The translations under genes were made by a program, and so were the position numbers. DNA of 64,000 nucleotides from Lotus japonicus (taxonomy: Eukaryota > Streptophyta > Magnoliopsida > Fabales > Fabaceae), in assembly GCF_012489685.1 (NCBI RefSeq), contig NC_080042.1:38817158-38881157 (forward strand), in the 5' to 3' direction. This document shows positions 47,936 to 61,643 of the stretch, one piece after another. The notes under the pieces are model-generated. The model was not told the origin of the DNA. It saw only the letters and a list, made by a program, of their open reading frames with translations, and searched no databases. Position 1 is the first letter of the stretch. Every line of letters starts with the position of its first letter.

Positions 47936-48905
47936 ATGTTCCCGTCGAGCAGCTCTACGATTAATTTGTGCGAAACGTTCATAAAACAAAATTCCTGCGC
48001 GCGAATTCGACGAAACTGGGGCACAGTCCCTTATATTAGTCCCTTAAACTGTGGACAAAAATTTGGAACATTTCAGGAATGCACGTTTGTTCGAGTTATG
48101 TTCCCGTCGAGCAACCCTACGAACAATTTGGGCGAAACGTTCAACAAACAAAATTCCTGCGCGCGAATTCGACGAAACTCGGGCACAGTCCCTAATTTTA
48201 GTCCCTTAAACTCTGGAAAAAATTTTGGAACATTTCGGGACTGCAGTTTTGTTCGAGTTATGTTCCTGTCGAGCAGTTATGCGTATCATTTGGGCGAAAC
48301 GTTCATAAAACATAATTACTACGCGCGAATTCGACGAAACTAGGGAACAGTCCCTAATTTTAGTTTCTTAAACTGTGGACAAAAAATTGGAACATTTTAG
48401 GACTGCATATTTGTTAGAGTTATGGTCCAGTCGAGCAGCTCTGCGTATCATTTGCGCGAAACGTTGATAAAACAAAATTCCTCTTCGCGAATTCGACGAA
48501 ACTGGGGCACAGTCCCTTATTTTAGACCCTTAAACTGTGGAAAAAATTTGGAACATTTCAGGACTTCACGTTTGTTCGATTTATGTTCCCGTCGAGCAAC
48601 CCTACGAACAATTTGGGCGAAACGTTCATAAAACAAAATTCCTGCGCGCGAATTCGACGAAACTAGGGAACAGTCCCTAATTTTAGTCCCTTAAACTGTG
48701 GACAAAAAATTGGAACATATTAGGACTGCATATTTGTTAGAGTTATGGTCCAGTCGAGCAGCTCTGCGTATCATTTGCGCGAAACGTTGATAAAACAAAA
48801 TTCCTCTTCGCGAATTCGACGAAACTGGGGCACAGTCCCTTATTTTAAACCCTTAAACTGTGGAAAAAATTTGGAACATTTCGGGACTGCATATTTGTTC
48901 GAGTT

Positions 48906-49049
48906 ATGTTCCTGTCGAGCAGTTATGCGTATCATTTGGGCGAAACGTTCATAAAACATAATTACTGCGCGCGAATTCGGCGAAACTAGGGAACATTAGT
49001 CCTTAAACAAAAATTTGGAACATTTCAGGACTGCACGTTTGTTCGAGTT
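48906..49049 (+). repeat. Shortened D monomer, 144 bp
   Basis: A D copy in which GGGAACAGTCCCTAATTTTAG is compressed to GGGAACATTAG and AAACTGTGGACAAAAA to AAACAAAAA, with GAATTCGGCG. It is 18 bp shorter than its counterpart at 11,267. It may be a real lesion at the junction in D-rich copy 2 or a local consensus error. Confidence 0.75.
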
Positions 49050-49859
49050 ATGTTCCCGTCGAGTAGCTCTACGTGCAATTTGGGCGAAACGTTCATAAAA
49101 CAAAATTCCTACGCGCGAATTCGAAGAAACTGGGGCACAGTCCCTAATTTTAGTCCCTTAAACTGTGGAAAAATTTTTGGAACATTTCGGGGCTGCACAT
49201 TTGTTCGAGTTATGTTCCCGTCGAGCAGCACTACGAACAATTTGGTCGAAACGTTCATAAAACAAAATTCCTGCGCGCGAATTCGACGAAACTGGGGCAC
49301 AGTCCCTTATTTTAGTCCCTTAAACTGTGGAAAAAAATTTGGAACATTTCAGGAATGCACGTTTGTTCGAGTTATGTTCCCGTCGAGCAGCCCTATGAAC
49401 AATTTGGGCGAAACGTTCATAAAACAAAATTCTTGCGCGCGAATTCGACGAAACTAGGGCACAGTCCCTAATTTTAGTCCCTTAAACTGGGGAAAAATTT
49501 TTGGAACATTTCGGGACTGCACATTTGTTCGAGTTATGTTCCCAACGAGCAGCTCTACGAACATTTTGGTCGAAACGTTGATAAAACAAAATTCCTGCGC
49601 GCGAATTCGACGAAGCTGGGGCACAGTCCCTAATTTTAGTCCCTTAAACTGTGGACAAAAATTTGGAACATTTCAGGACCGCACGTTTGTTCGAGTTATG
49701 TTCCCGTCGAGCAGCTCTACGATCAAATTAGGCGAAACGTTCATAAAACAAAATTCCTACGCGCTAATTCGAAGAAATTGGGGCACAGTCCCTAATTTTA
49801 GTCCCTTAAACTGGGGAAAATTTTTTGGAACATTTCGAGGCTGCACATTTGTTCGAGTT

Positions 49860-49952
49860 ATGTTCCCGTCGAGCAGCTCTACGAACAATTTGGGTGAAAC
49901 GTTCAAAAAACAAAAATTTGGAACGTTTTAGGACTGCACATTTGTTCGAGTT
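49860..49952 (+). repeat. Truncated monomer E, copy 9 (93 bp)
   Basis: First E copy after the core. It has the GGGTGAAACG variant and the CGAGGCTGCAC upstream tail seen in copies 5 and 6, as expected if 47,936-55,430 is a copy of the 10.3-18.6 kb block. Confidence 0.92.
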
Positions 49953-50924
49953 ATGTTCCTGTCGAGTAGCTCTACGATTAATTTGTGCAAAACGTTCATA
50001 AAACAAAATTCCTGCGCGCGAATTCGATGAAACTGGGGCACAGTCCCTTATTTTAGTCCCTTAAACCGTGGACAAAAATTTGGAACATTTCAGGAATGCA
50101 CGTTTGTTTGAGTTATGTTCCCGTCGAGCAGCCCTACGAACAATTTGGGCGAAATGTTCATAAAACAAAATTCCTACGTGCGAATTCGACGAAACTGGGG
50201 CACAGTCCCTAATTTTAGTCCCTTAAACTCTGGAAAAAATTTTGGAACATTTCGGGACTGCATGTTTGTTCGAGTTATGTTCCCGTCGAGCAGCTCTACG
50301 ATTAATTTGTGCGAAACGTTCATAAAACAAAATTCCTGTGCGCGAATTCGTCGAAGCTGGGGCACAGTCCCTAATTTTAGTCCCTTAAACTGTGGACAAA
50401 AATTTGGAACATTTCAGGACTGCACGTTTGTTCGAGTTATGTTCCCGTCGAGTAGCTCTACGTGCAATTTGGGCGAAACGTTCATAAAACAAAATTCCTA
50501 CGCGCGAATTCGAAGAAACTGGGGCACAGTCCCTAATTTTAGTCCCTTAAACTGTGGAAAAATTTTTGGAACATTTCGGGGCTGCACATTTGTTCGAGTT
50601 ATGTTCCCGTCGAGCAGCACTACGAACAATTTGGTCGAAACGTTGATAAAACAAAATTCCTGCGCGCGAATTCGACGAAGCTGGGGCACAGTCCCTAATT
50701 TTAGTCCCTTAAACTGTGGACAAAAATTTGGAACATTTAAGGACCGCACGTTTGTTCAAGTTATGTTCCCGTCGAGCAGCTCTACGAGCAAATTGGGCGA
50801 AACGTTCATAAAACAAAATTCCTAAGCGCGAATTCGAAGAAACTGGGGCACAGTCCCTAATTTTAGTCCCTTAAACTTGGGAAAAATTTTTGGAACATTT
50901 CGAGGCTGCACGTTTGTTCAAGTT

Positions 50925-51017
50925 ATGTTCCCGTCGAGCAGCTCTACGAACAATTTGGGTGAAACGTTCAAAAAACAAAAAATTGGAACGTTTTAGGACT
51001 GCACATTTGTTCGAGTT
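50925..51017 (+). repeat. Truncated monomer E, copy 10 (93 bp)
   Basis: 1,065 bp after copy 9, that is six full monomers plus E. It has AAAAAATTGGAACG instead of AAAAATTTGGAACG. Confidence 0.92.
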
Positions 51018-54000
51018 ATGTTCCTGTCGAGTAGCTCTACGATTAATTTGTGCGAAACGTTCATAAAACAAAATTCCTGCGCGCGAATTCGACGAAACTG
51101 GGGCACAGTCCCTTATTTTAGTCCCTTAAACCGTGGACAAAAATTTGGAACATTTCAGGAATGCACGTTTGTTCGAGTTATGTTCCCGTCGAGCAGCCCT
51201 ACGAACAATTTCGGCGAAATGTTCATAAAACAAAATTCCTACGTGCGAATTCGACGAAACTGGGGCACAGTCCCTAATTTTAGTCCCTTAAACTCTGGAA
51301 AAAATTTTGGAACATTTCGGGACTGCATATTTGTTCGAGTTATGTTCCTGTCGAGCAGTTATGCGTATCATTTGGGCGAAACGTTCATAAAACATAATTA
51401 CTGCGCGCGAATTCGACGAAACTAGGGAACAGTCCCTAATTTTAGTCCCTTAAACTGTGGACAAAAATTTGGAACATTTTAGGACTGCACATTTGTTCGA
51501 GTTATGGTCCAGTCGATCTGCGCTGCGTATCATTTGCGCGAAACGTTGATAAAACAAAATTCCTCTGCGCGAATTCGACGAAACTGGGGCACAGTCCCTT
51601 ATTTTAGACCCTTAAACTGTGGAAAAAATTTGGAACATTTCAGGACTGCACGTTTGTTCGAGTTATGTTCCCGTCGAGCAGCTCTACGATTAATTTGTGC
51701 GAAACGTTCATAAAACAATATTCCTGCGCGCGAATTCGTCGAAGTAGGGGCACAGTCCCTAATTTTAGTCCCTTAAACTGGGGAAAAATTTTTGGAACAT
51801 TTCGGGGCTGCACATTTGTTCGAGTTATGTTCCCGTCGAGCAGCTCTACGAACAATTTGGTCGAAACGTTCATAAAACAAAATTCCTGCGCGCAAATTCG
51901 ACGAAACTGGGGCACTGTCCCTTATTTTAGACCCTTAAACTGTGGAAAAAATTTGGAACATTTCAGGACTGCACGTTTGTTCGAGTTATGTTCCCGTCGA
52001 GCAGCTCTACGATTAATTTGTGCGAAACGTTCATAAAACAAAATTCCTGCGCGCGAATTCGACGAAACAGGGGCACAGTCCCTTATTTTAGTCCCTTAAA
52101 CTGTGGACAAAAATTTGGAACATTTCAGGAATGCACGTTTGTTCGAGTTATGTTCCCGTCGAGCAGCCCAACGAACAATTTGGGCGAAACGTTCATAAAA
52201 CAAAACTCCTGCACGCGAATTCGAAGAAACTGGGGCACAATCCCTAATTTTAGTCCCTTAAACTGTGGAAAAATTTTTGGAACATTTCGGGACTGCACAT
52301 TTGTTCGAGTTATGTTCCCGTCGAGCAGCTCTACGAACAATTTGGTCGAAACGTTCATAAAACAAAATTCCTGCGCGCGAATTCGACGAAGCTGGGGCAC
52401 AGTCCCTAATTTCAGTCCCTTAAACTGTGGACAAAAATTTGGAACATTTCAGGACCGCACGTTTGTTCGAGTTATGTTCCCGTCGAGCAGCTCTACGAGC
52501 AAATTGGGCGAAACGTTCGTAAAACAAAATTCCTGCGCGCGAATTCGACGAAACTCGGGCACAGTCCCTAATTTTAGTCCCTTAAACTCTGGAAAAAATT
52601 TTGGAACATTTCGGGACTGCATATTTGTTCGAGTTATGTTCCTGTCGAGCAGTTATGCGTATCATTTCGGCGAAACGTTCATAAAACATAATTACTGCGC
52701 GCGAATTCGACGAAACTAGGGAACAGTCCCTAATTTTAGTCCCTTAAACTGTGGACAAAAAATTGGAACATTTTAGGACTGCATATTTGTTAGAGTTATG
52801 GTCCAGTCGAGCAGCTCTGCGTATCATTTGCGCGAAACGTTGATAAAACAAAATTCCTCTTCGCGAATTCGACGAAACTGGGGCACAGTCCCTTATTTTA
52901 GACCCTTAAACTGTGGAAAAAATTTGGAACATTTCAGGACTGCACGTTTGTTCGATTTATGTTCCCGTCGAGCAGCTCTACGATTAATTTGTGCGAAACG
53001 TTCATAAAACAAAATTCCTACGCGCGAATTCGACGAAACTGAGGCACAGTCCCTTATTTTAGTCCCTTAAACTGTGGACAAAAATTTGGAACATTTCAGG
53101 AATGCACGTTTGTTCGAGTTATGTTCCCGTATAGCAACCCTACAAACAATTTGGGCGAAACGTTCATAAAACAAAATTCCTGCGCGCGAATTCGACGAAA
53201 CTCGGGCACAGTCCCTAATTTTAGTCCCTTAAACTCTGGAAAAAATTTTGGAACATTTCGGGACTGCATATTTGTTCGAGTTATGTTCCTGTCGAGAAGT
53301 TATGCGTATCATTTGGGCGAAACGTTCATAAAACATAATTACTGCGCGCGAATTCCACGAAACTAGGGAACAGTCCCTAATTTTAGTCCCTTAAACTGTG
53401 GACAAAAATTTGGAACATTTTAGGACTGCATATTTGTTCGAGTTATGGTCCAGTCGAGCAGCTCTGCGTATCATTTGCGCGAAACGTTGATAAAAAAAAA
53501 TTCCTCTTCGCGAATTCGACGAAACTGGGGCACTGTCCCTTATTTTAGACCCTTAAACTGTGGAAAAAATTTGGAACATTTCAGGACTGCACGTTTGTTC
53601 GAGTTATGTTCCCGTCGAGCAGCTCTACGATTAATTTGTGCGAAACGTTCATAAAACAAAATTCCTGCGCGCGAATTCGACGAAACTGGGGCACAGTCCC
53701 TTATTTTAGTCCCTTAAACTGTGGACAAAAATTTGGAACATTTCAGGAATGCACATTTGTTCGAGTTATGTTCCCGTCGAGCAGCCCAACGAACAATTTG
53801 GGCGAAACGTTCATAAAACAAAATTCCTGCGCGCGAATTCGAAGAAACTGGCCACAGTCCCTAATTTTAGTCCCTTAAACTGTGGAAAAATTTTTGGAAC
53901 ATTTCGGGACTGCACATTTGTTCGAGTTATGTTCCCGTCGAGCAGCTCTACGAACAATTTGGTCGAAACGTTCATAAAACAAAATTCCTGCGCGCGAATT

Positions 54001-55430
54001 CGACGAAGCTGGGGCACAGTCCCTAATTTTAGTCCCTTAAACTGTGGACAAAAATTTGGAACATTTCAGGACCGCACGTTTGTTCGAGTTATGTTCCCGT
54101 CGAGCAGCTCTACGAGCAAATTGGGCGAAACGTTCGTAAAACAAAATTCCTGCGCGCGAATTCGACGAAACTCGGGCACAGTCCCTAATTTTAGTCCCTT
54201 AAACTCTGGAAAAAATTTTGGAACATTTCGGGACTGCATATTTGTTCGAGTTATGTTCCTGTCGAGCAGTTATGCGTATCATTTGGGCGAAACGTTCAGA
54301 AAACATAATTACTGCGCGCGAATTCGACGAAACTAGGGAACAGTCCCTAATTTTAGTCCCTTAAACTGTGGACAAAAAATTGGAACATTTTAGGACTGCA
54401 TATTTGTTAGAGTTATGGTCCAGTCGAGCAGCTCTGCGTATCATTTGCGCGAAACGTTGATAAAACAAAATTCCTCTTCGCGAATTCGACGAAACTGGGG
54501 CACAGTCCTTTATTTTAGACCCTTAAACTGTGGAAAAAATTTGGAACATTTCAGGACTGCACGTTTGTTCGATTTATGTTCCCGTCGAGCAGCTCTACGA
54601 TTAATTTGTGCGAAACGTTCATAAAACAAAATTCCTGCGCGCGAATTCGACGAAACTGGGGCACAGTCCCTTATTTTAGTCCTTTAAATTGTGGACAAAA
54701 ATTTGGAACATTTCAGGAATGCACGTTTGTTCGAGTTATGTTCCCGTCGAGCAACCCTACAAACAATTTGGGCGAAACGTTCATAAAACAAAATTCCTGC
54801 GCGCGAATTCGACGAAACTCGGGCACAGTCCCTAATTTTAGTCCCTTAAACTCTGGAAAAAATTTTGGAACATTTCGGGACTGCATATTTGTTCGAGTTA
54901 TGTTCCTGTCGAGCAGTTATGCGTATCATTTGGGCGAAACGTTCATAAAACATAATTACTGCGCGCGAATTCGACGAAACTAGGGAACAGTCCCTAATTT
55001 TAGTCCCTTAAACTGTGGACAAAAATTTGGAACATTTTAGGACTGCATATTTGTTCGAGTTATGGTCCAGTCGAGCAGCTCTGCGTATCATTTGCGCGAA
55101 ACGTTGATAAAAAAAATTCCTCTTCGCGAATTCGACGAAACTGGGGCACAGTCCCTTATTTTAGACCCTTAAACTGTGGAAAAAATTTAGAACATTTCAG
55201 GACTGCACGTTTGTTCGAGTTATGTTCCCGTCGAGCAGCTCTACGATTAATTTGTGCGAAACGTTCATAAAACAAAATTCCTGCTCGCGAATTCGACGAA
55301 ACTGGGGCACAGTCCCTTATTTTAGTCCTTTAAACTGTGGACAAAAATTTGGAACATTTCAGGAATGCACGTTTGTTCGAGTTATGTTCCCGTCGAGCAA
55401 CCCTACAAACAATTTGGGCGAAACGTTCAT

Positions 55431-57809
55431 AAAACAAAATTCCTGCGCGCGAATTCGACGAAACTCGGGCACAGTCCCTAATTTTAGTCCCTTAAACTCT
55501 GGAAAAAATTTTGGAACATTTCGGAACTGCATATTTGTTCGAGTTATGTTCTTGTCGAGCAGTTATGCGTATCATTTGGGCGAAACGTTCATAAAATATA
55601 ATTACTGCGCGCGAATTCGACGAAACTAGGGAACAGTCCCTAATTTTAGTCCCTTAAACTGTGGACAAAAATTTGGAACATTTTAGGACTGCATATTTGT
55701 TCGAGTTATGGTCCAGTCGAGCAGCTCTGCGTATCATTTGCGCGAAACGTTGATAAAAAAAAATTCCTCTTCGCGAATTCGACGAAACTGGGGCACAGTC
55801 CCTTATTTTAGACCCTTAAACTGTGGAAAAAATTTGGAACATTTCAGGACTGCACGTTTGTTCGAGTTATGTTCCCGTCGAGCAGCTCTACGATTAATTT
55901 GTGCGAAACGTTCATAAAACAAAATTCCTGCGCGCGAATTCGACGAAACTGGGGCACAGTCCCTTATTTTAGTCCCTTAAACTGTGGACAAAAATTTGGA
56001 ACATTTCAGGAATGCACATTTGTTCGAGTTAAGTTCCCGTCGAGCAGCCCAACGAACAATTTGGGCGAAACGTTCATAAAACAAAATTCCTGCGCGCGAA
56101 TTCGAAGAAACTGGGGCACAGTCCCTAATTTTAGTCCCTTAAACTGTGGAAAAATTTTTGGAACATTTCGGGACTGCACATTTGTTCGAGTTATGTTCCC
56201 GCGAGCAGCTCTACGAACAATTTGGTCGAAACGTTCATAAAACAAAATTCCTGCGCGCGAATTCGACGAAACTGGGGCACAGTCCCTAATTTTAGTCCCT
56301 TAAACTGTGGACAAAAATTTGGAACATTTCAGGACCGCACGTTTGTTCGAGTTATGTTCCCGTCGAGCTGCTCTACGAGCAATTTGGGCGAAACGTTCAT
56401 AAAACAAAATTCCTATGCGCGAATTCGAAGAAACTGGGGCACAGTCCCTAATTTTAGTCCCTTAAACTGGGGAAAATTTTTTGGAACATTTCGGGGCTGC
56501 ACATTTGTTCGAGTTATGTTCCCGTCGAGTAGCTCTACGATTAATTTGTGCGAAACGTTCATAAAACAAAATTCCTGCGCGCGAATTCGACGAAACTGGG
56601 GCACAGTCCCTTATTTTAGTCCCTTAAACTGTGGACAAAAATTTGGAACATTTCAGGAATGCACGTTTGTTCGAGTTATGTTCCCGTCGAGCAGCCCTAC
56701 GAACAATTTGGGCGAAACGTTCATAAAACAAAATTCCTACGTGCGAATTCGACGAAACTAGGGCACAGTCCCTAATTTTAGTCCCTTAAACTCTGGAAAA
56801 AATTTTGGAACATTTCGGGACTGCATATTTGTTCGAGTTATGTTCCTGTCGAGCAGTTATGCGTATCATTTGGGCGAAACGTTCATAAAACATAATTACT
56901 GCGCGCGAATTCGACGAAACTAGTGAACAGTCCCTAATTTTAGTCCCTTAAACTGTGGACAAAAATTTGGAACATTTTAGGACTGCACATTTGTTCGAGT
57001 TATGGTCCAGTCGAGCAGCTCTGCGTATCATTTGCGCAAAACGTTGATAAAACAAAATTCCTCTGGGAGAATTCGACGAAACTGGGGCACAGTCCCTTAT
57101 TTTAGACCTTTAAACTGTGGAAAAAATTTGGAACATTTCAGGAATGCACGTTTGTTCGAGTTATGTTCCCGTCGAGCAGCACTACGAACAATTTGGTCGA
57201 AACGTTCATAAAACAAAATTCCTCTGGGAGAATTCGACGAAACTGGGGCACAGTCCCTTATTTTAGACCTTTAAACTGTGGAAAAAATTTGGAACATTTC
57301 AGGAATGCACGTTTGTTCGAGTTATGTTCCCGTCGAGCAGCACTACGAACAATTAGGTCGAAACGTTCATAAAACAAAATTCCTCTGGGAGAATTCGACG
57401 AAACTGGGGCTCAGTCCCTAATTTTAGTCCCTTAAACTGGGGAAAATTTTTAGGAACATTTCGGGACTGCACATTTGTTCGAGTTATGTTCCCGTCGAGC
57501 AGCTCTACGAACAATTTGGTCGAAACGTTGATAAAACAAAATTCCTGCGCGCGAATTCGACGAAGCTGGGGCACAGTCCCTAATTTTAGTCCCTTAAACT
57601 GTGGACAAAAATTTGGAACATTTCAGGACCGCACGTTTGTTCGAGTTATGTTCCCGTCGAGCAGCTCTACGAGCAATTTGGGCGAAACGTTCATAAAACA
57701 AAATTCCTATGCGCGAATTCGAAGAAACTGGGGCACAGTCCCTAATTTTAGTCCCTTAAACTGGGGAAATTTTTTTGGAACATTTCGGGGCTGCACATTT
57801 GTTCGAGTT
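55431..57809 (+). repeat. Right flank transition with GGGAGAATTC variant
   Basis: D, A, B, C, H, G, B, C and D monomers, then three consecutive copies at 57,002, 57,163 and 57,324 in which CTCTGGGAGAATTC replaces CTCTTCGCGAATTC. The second and third are chimeras: ACTACGAACAATTTGGTCG or ATTAGGTCG on the left, A-type TTTTAGACC or a flank tail on the right. No gene is seen. Confidence 0.75.
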
Positions 57810-57902
57810 ATGTTCTCGTCGAGCAGCTCTACGAACAATTTGGGTGAAACGTTCAAAAATCAAAAATTAGGAACGTTTTAGGACTGCACATTTGTTCGAG
57901 TT
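57810..57902 (+). repeat. Truncated monomer E, copy 11 (93 bp)
   Basis: Junction variant CAAAAATCAAAAATTAGG, with TTCTCGTCGAG at the start. It carries private substitutions on the same 69-bp deletion. Confidence 0.92.
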
Positions 57903-59197
57903 ATGTTCCTGTCGAGTAGCTCTACGATTAATTTGTGCGAAACGTTCATAAAACAAAATTCCTGCGCGCGAATTCGACGAAACTCGGGCACAGTCCTTTA
58001 TTTTAGTCCCTTAAACTGTGGACAAAAATTTGGAACATTTCAGGAATGCACGTTTGTTCGAGTTATGTTCCCGTCGAGCAGCCCTACGAACAATTTGGGC
58101 GAAACGTTCATAAAACAAAATTCCTACGTGCGAATTCGACGAAACTGGGGCACAGTCCCTAATTTTAGTCCCTTAAACTCTGGAAAAAATTTTGGAACAT
58201 TTCGGGACTGCATATTTGTTCGAGTTATGTTCCTGTCGAGCAGTTATGCGTATCATTTGGGCGAAACGTTCATAAAACATAATTACTGCGCGCGAATTCG
58301 ACGAAACTAGTGAACAGTCCCTAATTTTAGTCCCTTAAACTGTGGACAAAAATTTGGAACATTTTAGGACTGCACATTTGTTCGAGTTATGGTCTAGTCG
58401 AGCAGCTCTGCGTATCATTTGCGCAAAACGTTGATAAAACAAAATTCCTCTGGGAGAATTCGACGAAACTGGGGCACAGTCACTTATTTTAGACCCTTAA
58501 ACTGTGGAAAAAATTTGGAACATTTCTGGACTGCATGTTTGTTCGAGTTATGTTCCCGTCGAGCAGCTCTACGATTAATTTGTGCGAAACGTTCATAAAA
58601 CAAAATTCCTGCGCGCGAATTCGTCGAAGCTGGGGCACAGTCCCTAATTTTAGTCCCTTAAACTGTGGAAAAAAATTTGGAACATTTCAGGACTGCACGT
58701 TTGTTCGAGTTATGTTCCCGTCGAGTAGCTCTACGTGCAATTTGGGCGAAACGTTCATAAAACAAAATTCCTGCGCGCGAATTCGACGAAACTGGGGCTC
58801 AGTCCCTAATTTTAGTCCCTTAAACTGGGGAAAATTTTTAGGAACATTTCGGGACTGCACATTTGTTCGAGTTATGTTCCCGTCGAGCAGCTCTACGAAC
58901 AATTTGGTCGAAACGTTGATAAAACAAAATTCCTGCGCGCGAATTCGACGAAGCTGGGGCACAGTCCCTAATTTTAGTCCCTTAAACTGTGGACAAAAAT
59001 TTGGAACATTTCAGGACCGCACGTTTGTTCGAGTTATGTTCCCGTCGAGCAGCTCTACGAGCAATTTGGGCGAAACGTTCATAAAACAAAATTCCTATGC
59101 GCAAATTCGAAGAAACTGGGGCACAGTCCCTAATTTTAGTCCCTTAAACTGGGGAAATTTTTTTGGAACATTTCGAGGCTGCACATTTGTTCGAGTT

Positions 59198-59290
59198 ATG
59201 TTCTCGTCGAGCAGCTCTACGAACAATTTGGGTGAAACGTTCAAAAATCAAAAATTTGGAACGTTTTAGGACTGCACATTTGTTCGAGTT
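59198..59290 (+). repeat. Truncated monomer E, copy 12 (93 bp)
   Basis: 1,388 bp after copy 11, sharing CAAAAATCAAAAATT and TTCTCGTCG. This makes it the sister of copy 11. Confidence 0.92.
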
Positions 59291-60909
59291 ATGTTCCTGT
59301 CGAGTAGCTCTACGATTAATTTGTGCGAAACGTTCATAAAACAAAATTCCTGCGCGCGAATTCGACGAAACTGGGGCACAGTCCTTTATTTTAGTCCCTT
59401 AAACTGTGGACAAAAATTTGGAACATTTCAGGAATGCACGTTTGTTCGAGTTATGTTCCCGTCGAGCAGCCCTACGAACAATTTGGGCGAAACGTTCATA
59501 AAACAAAATTCCTACGTGCGAATTCGACGAAACTGGGGCACAGTCCCTAATTTTAGTCCCTTAAACTCTGGAAAAAATTTTGGAACATTTCGGGACTGCA
59601 TATTTGTTCGAGTTATGTTCCTGTCGAGCAGTTATGCGTATCATTTGGGCGAAACGTTCATAAAACATAATTACTGCGCGCGAATTCGACGAAACTAGTG
59701 AACAGTCCCTAATTTTAGTCCCTTAAACTGTGGACAAAAATTTGGAACATTTTAGGACTGCACATTTGTTCGAGTTATGGTCTAGTCGAGCAGCTCTGCG
59801 TATCATTTCCGCAAAACGTTGATAAAACAAAATTCCTCTGGGAGAATTCGACGAAACTGGGGCACAGTCCCTTATTTTAGACCCTTAAACTGTGGAAAAA
59901 ATTTGGAACATTTCTGGACTGCATGTTTGTTCGAGTTATGTTCCCGTCGAGCAGCTCTACGATTAATTTGTGCGAAACGTTCATAAAACAAAATTCCTGC
60001 GCGCGAATTCGTCGAAGCTGGGGCACAGTCCCTAATTTTAGTCCCTTAAACTGTGGACAAAAATTTGGAACATTTCAGGACTGCACGTTTGTTCGAGTTA
60101 TGTTCCCGTCGAGTAGCTCTACGTGCAATTTGGGCGAAACGTTCATAAAACAAAATTCCTACGCGCGAATTCGAAGAAACTGGGGCACAGTCCCTAATTT
60201 TAGTCCCTTAAACTGTGGAAAAATTTTTTGAACATTTCGGGGCTGCACATTTGTTCGAGTTATGTTCCCGTCGAGCAGCACTACGAACAATTTGGCCGAA
60301 ACGTTCATAAAACAAAATTCCTGCGCGCGAATTCGACGAAACTGGGGCACAGTCCCTTATTTTAGTCCTTTAAACTGTGGACAAAAATTTGGAACATTTC
60401 AGGAATGCACGTTTGTTCGAGTTATGTTCCCGTCGAGCAGCCCTATGAACAATTTGGGCGAAACGTTCATAAAACAAAATTCCTGCGCGCGAATTCGACG
60501 AAACTGGGGCACAGTCCCTAATTTTAGTCCCTTAAACTGGGGAAAATTTTTTGGAACATTTCGGGACTGCACATTTGTTCGAGTTATGTTCCCGTCGAGC
60601 AGCTCTACGAACAATTTGGTCGAAACGTTGATAAAACAAAATTCCTGCGCGCGAATTCGACGAAGCTGGGGCACAGTCCCTAATTTTAGTCCCTTAAACT
60701 GTGGACAAAAATTTGGAACATTTCAGGACCGCACGTTTGTTCGAGTTATGTTCCCGTCGAGCAGCTCTACGAGCAAATTGGGCGAAACGTTCATAAAACA
60801 AAATTCCTACGCGCGAATTCGAAGAAACTGGGGCACAGTCCTTAATTTTAGTCCCTTAAACTGGGGAAAATTTTTTGGAACATTTCGAGGCTGCACATTT
60901 GTTCGAGTT

Positions 60910-61002
60910 ATGTTCCCGTCGAGCAGCTCTACGAACAATTTGGGTGAAACGTTCAAAAAACAAAAATTTGGAACGTTTTAGGACTGCACATTTGTTCGAG
61001 TT
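60910..61002 (+). repeat. Truncated monomer E, copy 13 (93 bp)
   Basis: 1,712 bp after copy 12. It keeps the standard CAAAAAACAAAAATTTGG junction with the GGGTGAAACG variant. Confidence 0.92.
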
Positions 61003-61488
61003 ATGTTCCTGTCGAGTAGCTCTACGATTAATTTGTGCGAAACGTTCATAAAACAAAATTCCTGCGCGCGAATTCGACGAAACTGGGGCACAGTCCCTTA
61101 TTTTAGTCCCTTAAACCGTGGACAAAAATTTGGAATATTTCAGGAATGCACGTTTGTTCGAGTTATGTTCCCGTCGAGCAGCCCTACGAACAATTTGGGC
61201 GAAATGTTCATAAAACAAAATTTCTACGTGCGAATTCGACGAAACTGGGGCACAGTCCCTAATTTTAGTCCCTTAAACTCTGGAAAAAAATTTGGAACAT
61301 TTCGGGACTGCATATTTGTTCGAGTTATGTTCCTGTCGAGCAGTTATGCGTATCATTTGGGCGAAACGTTCATAAAACATAATTACTGCGCGCGAATTCG
61401 ACGAAACTAGGGAACAGTCCCTAATTTTAGTCCCTTAAACTGTGGACAAAAATTTGGAACATTTTAGGACTGCACATTTGTTCGAGTT

Positions 61489-61643
61489 ATGGTCCAGTCG
61501 AGCAGCTCTGCGTATCATTTGCGCGAAACGTTGATAAAACAAAATTGCGCGAATTCGGCGAAACTGGGGCACAGTCCCTTATTTTAGACCCTTAAACTGT
61601 GGAAAAATTTGGAACATTTCAGGACTGCACGTTTGTTCGAGTT
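61489..61643 (+). repeat. Shortened A monomer, 155 bp
   Basis: ACAAAATTGCGCGAATTCGGCG replaces ACAAAATTCCTCTGCGCG followed by AATTCGACG, and one A is missing from GGAAAAAATTTGG, giving 155 bp instead of 161. The neighbouring HOR keeps the full 161-bp form at 63,033. Confidence 0.75.

Larger units (their letters stand above)
47936..55430 (+). repeat. D-rich block, copy 2 of long-range duplication
   Basis: Counterpart of 10,297-18,620, in the same orientation and sharing the rare markers listed there. It contains E at 49,860 and 50,925 and an 18-bp-shorter D copy at 48,906. It could be a true segmental duplication of part of the array. It could also be partly an assembly effect, since an unresolved gap lies between the two copies. 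Confidence 0.85.
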
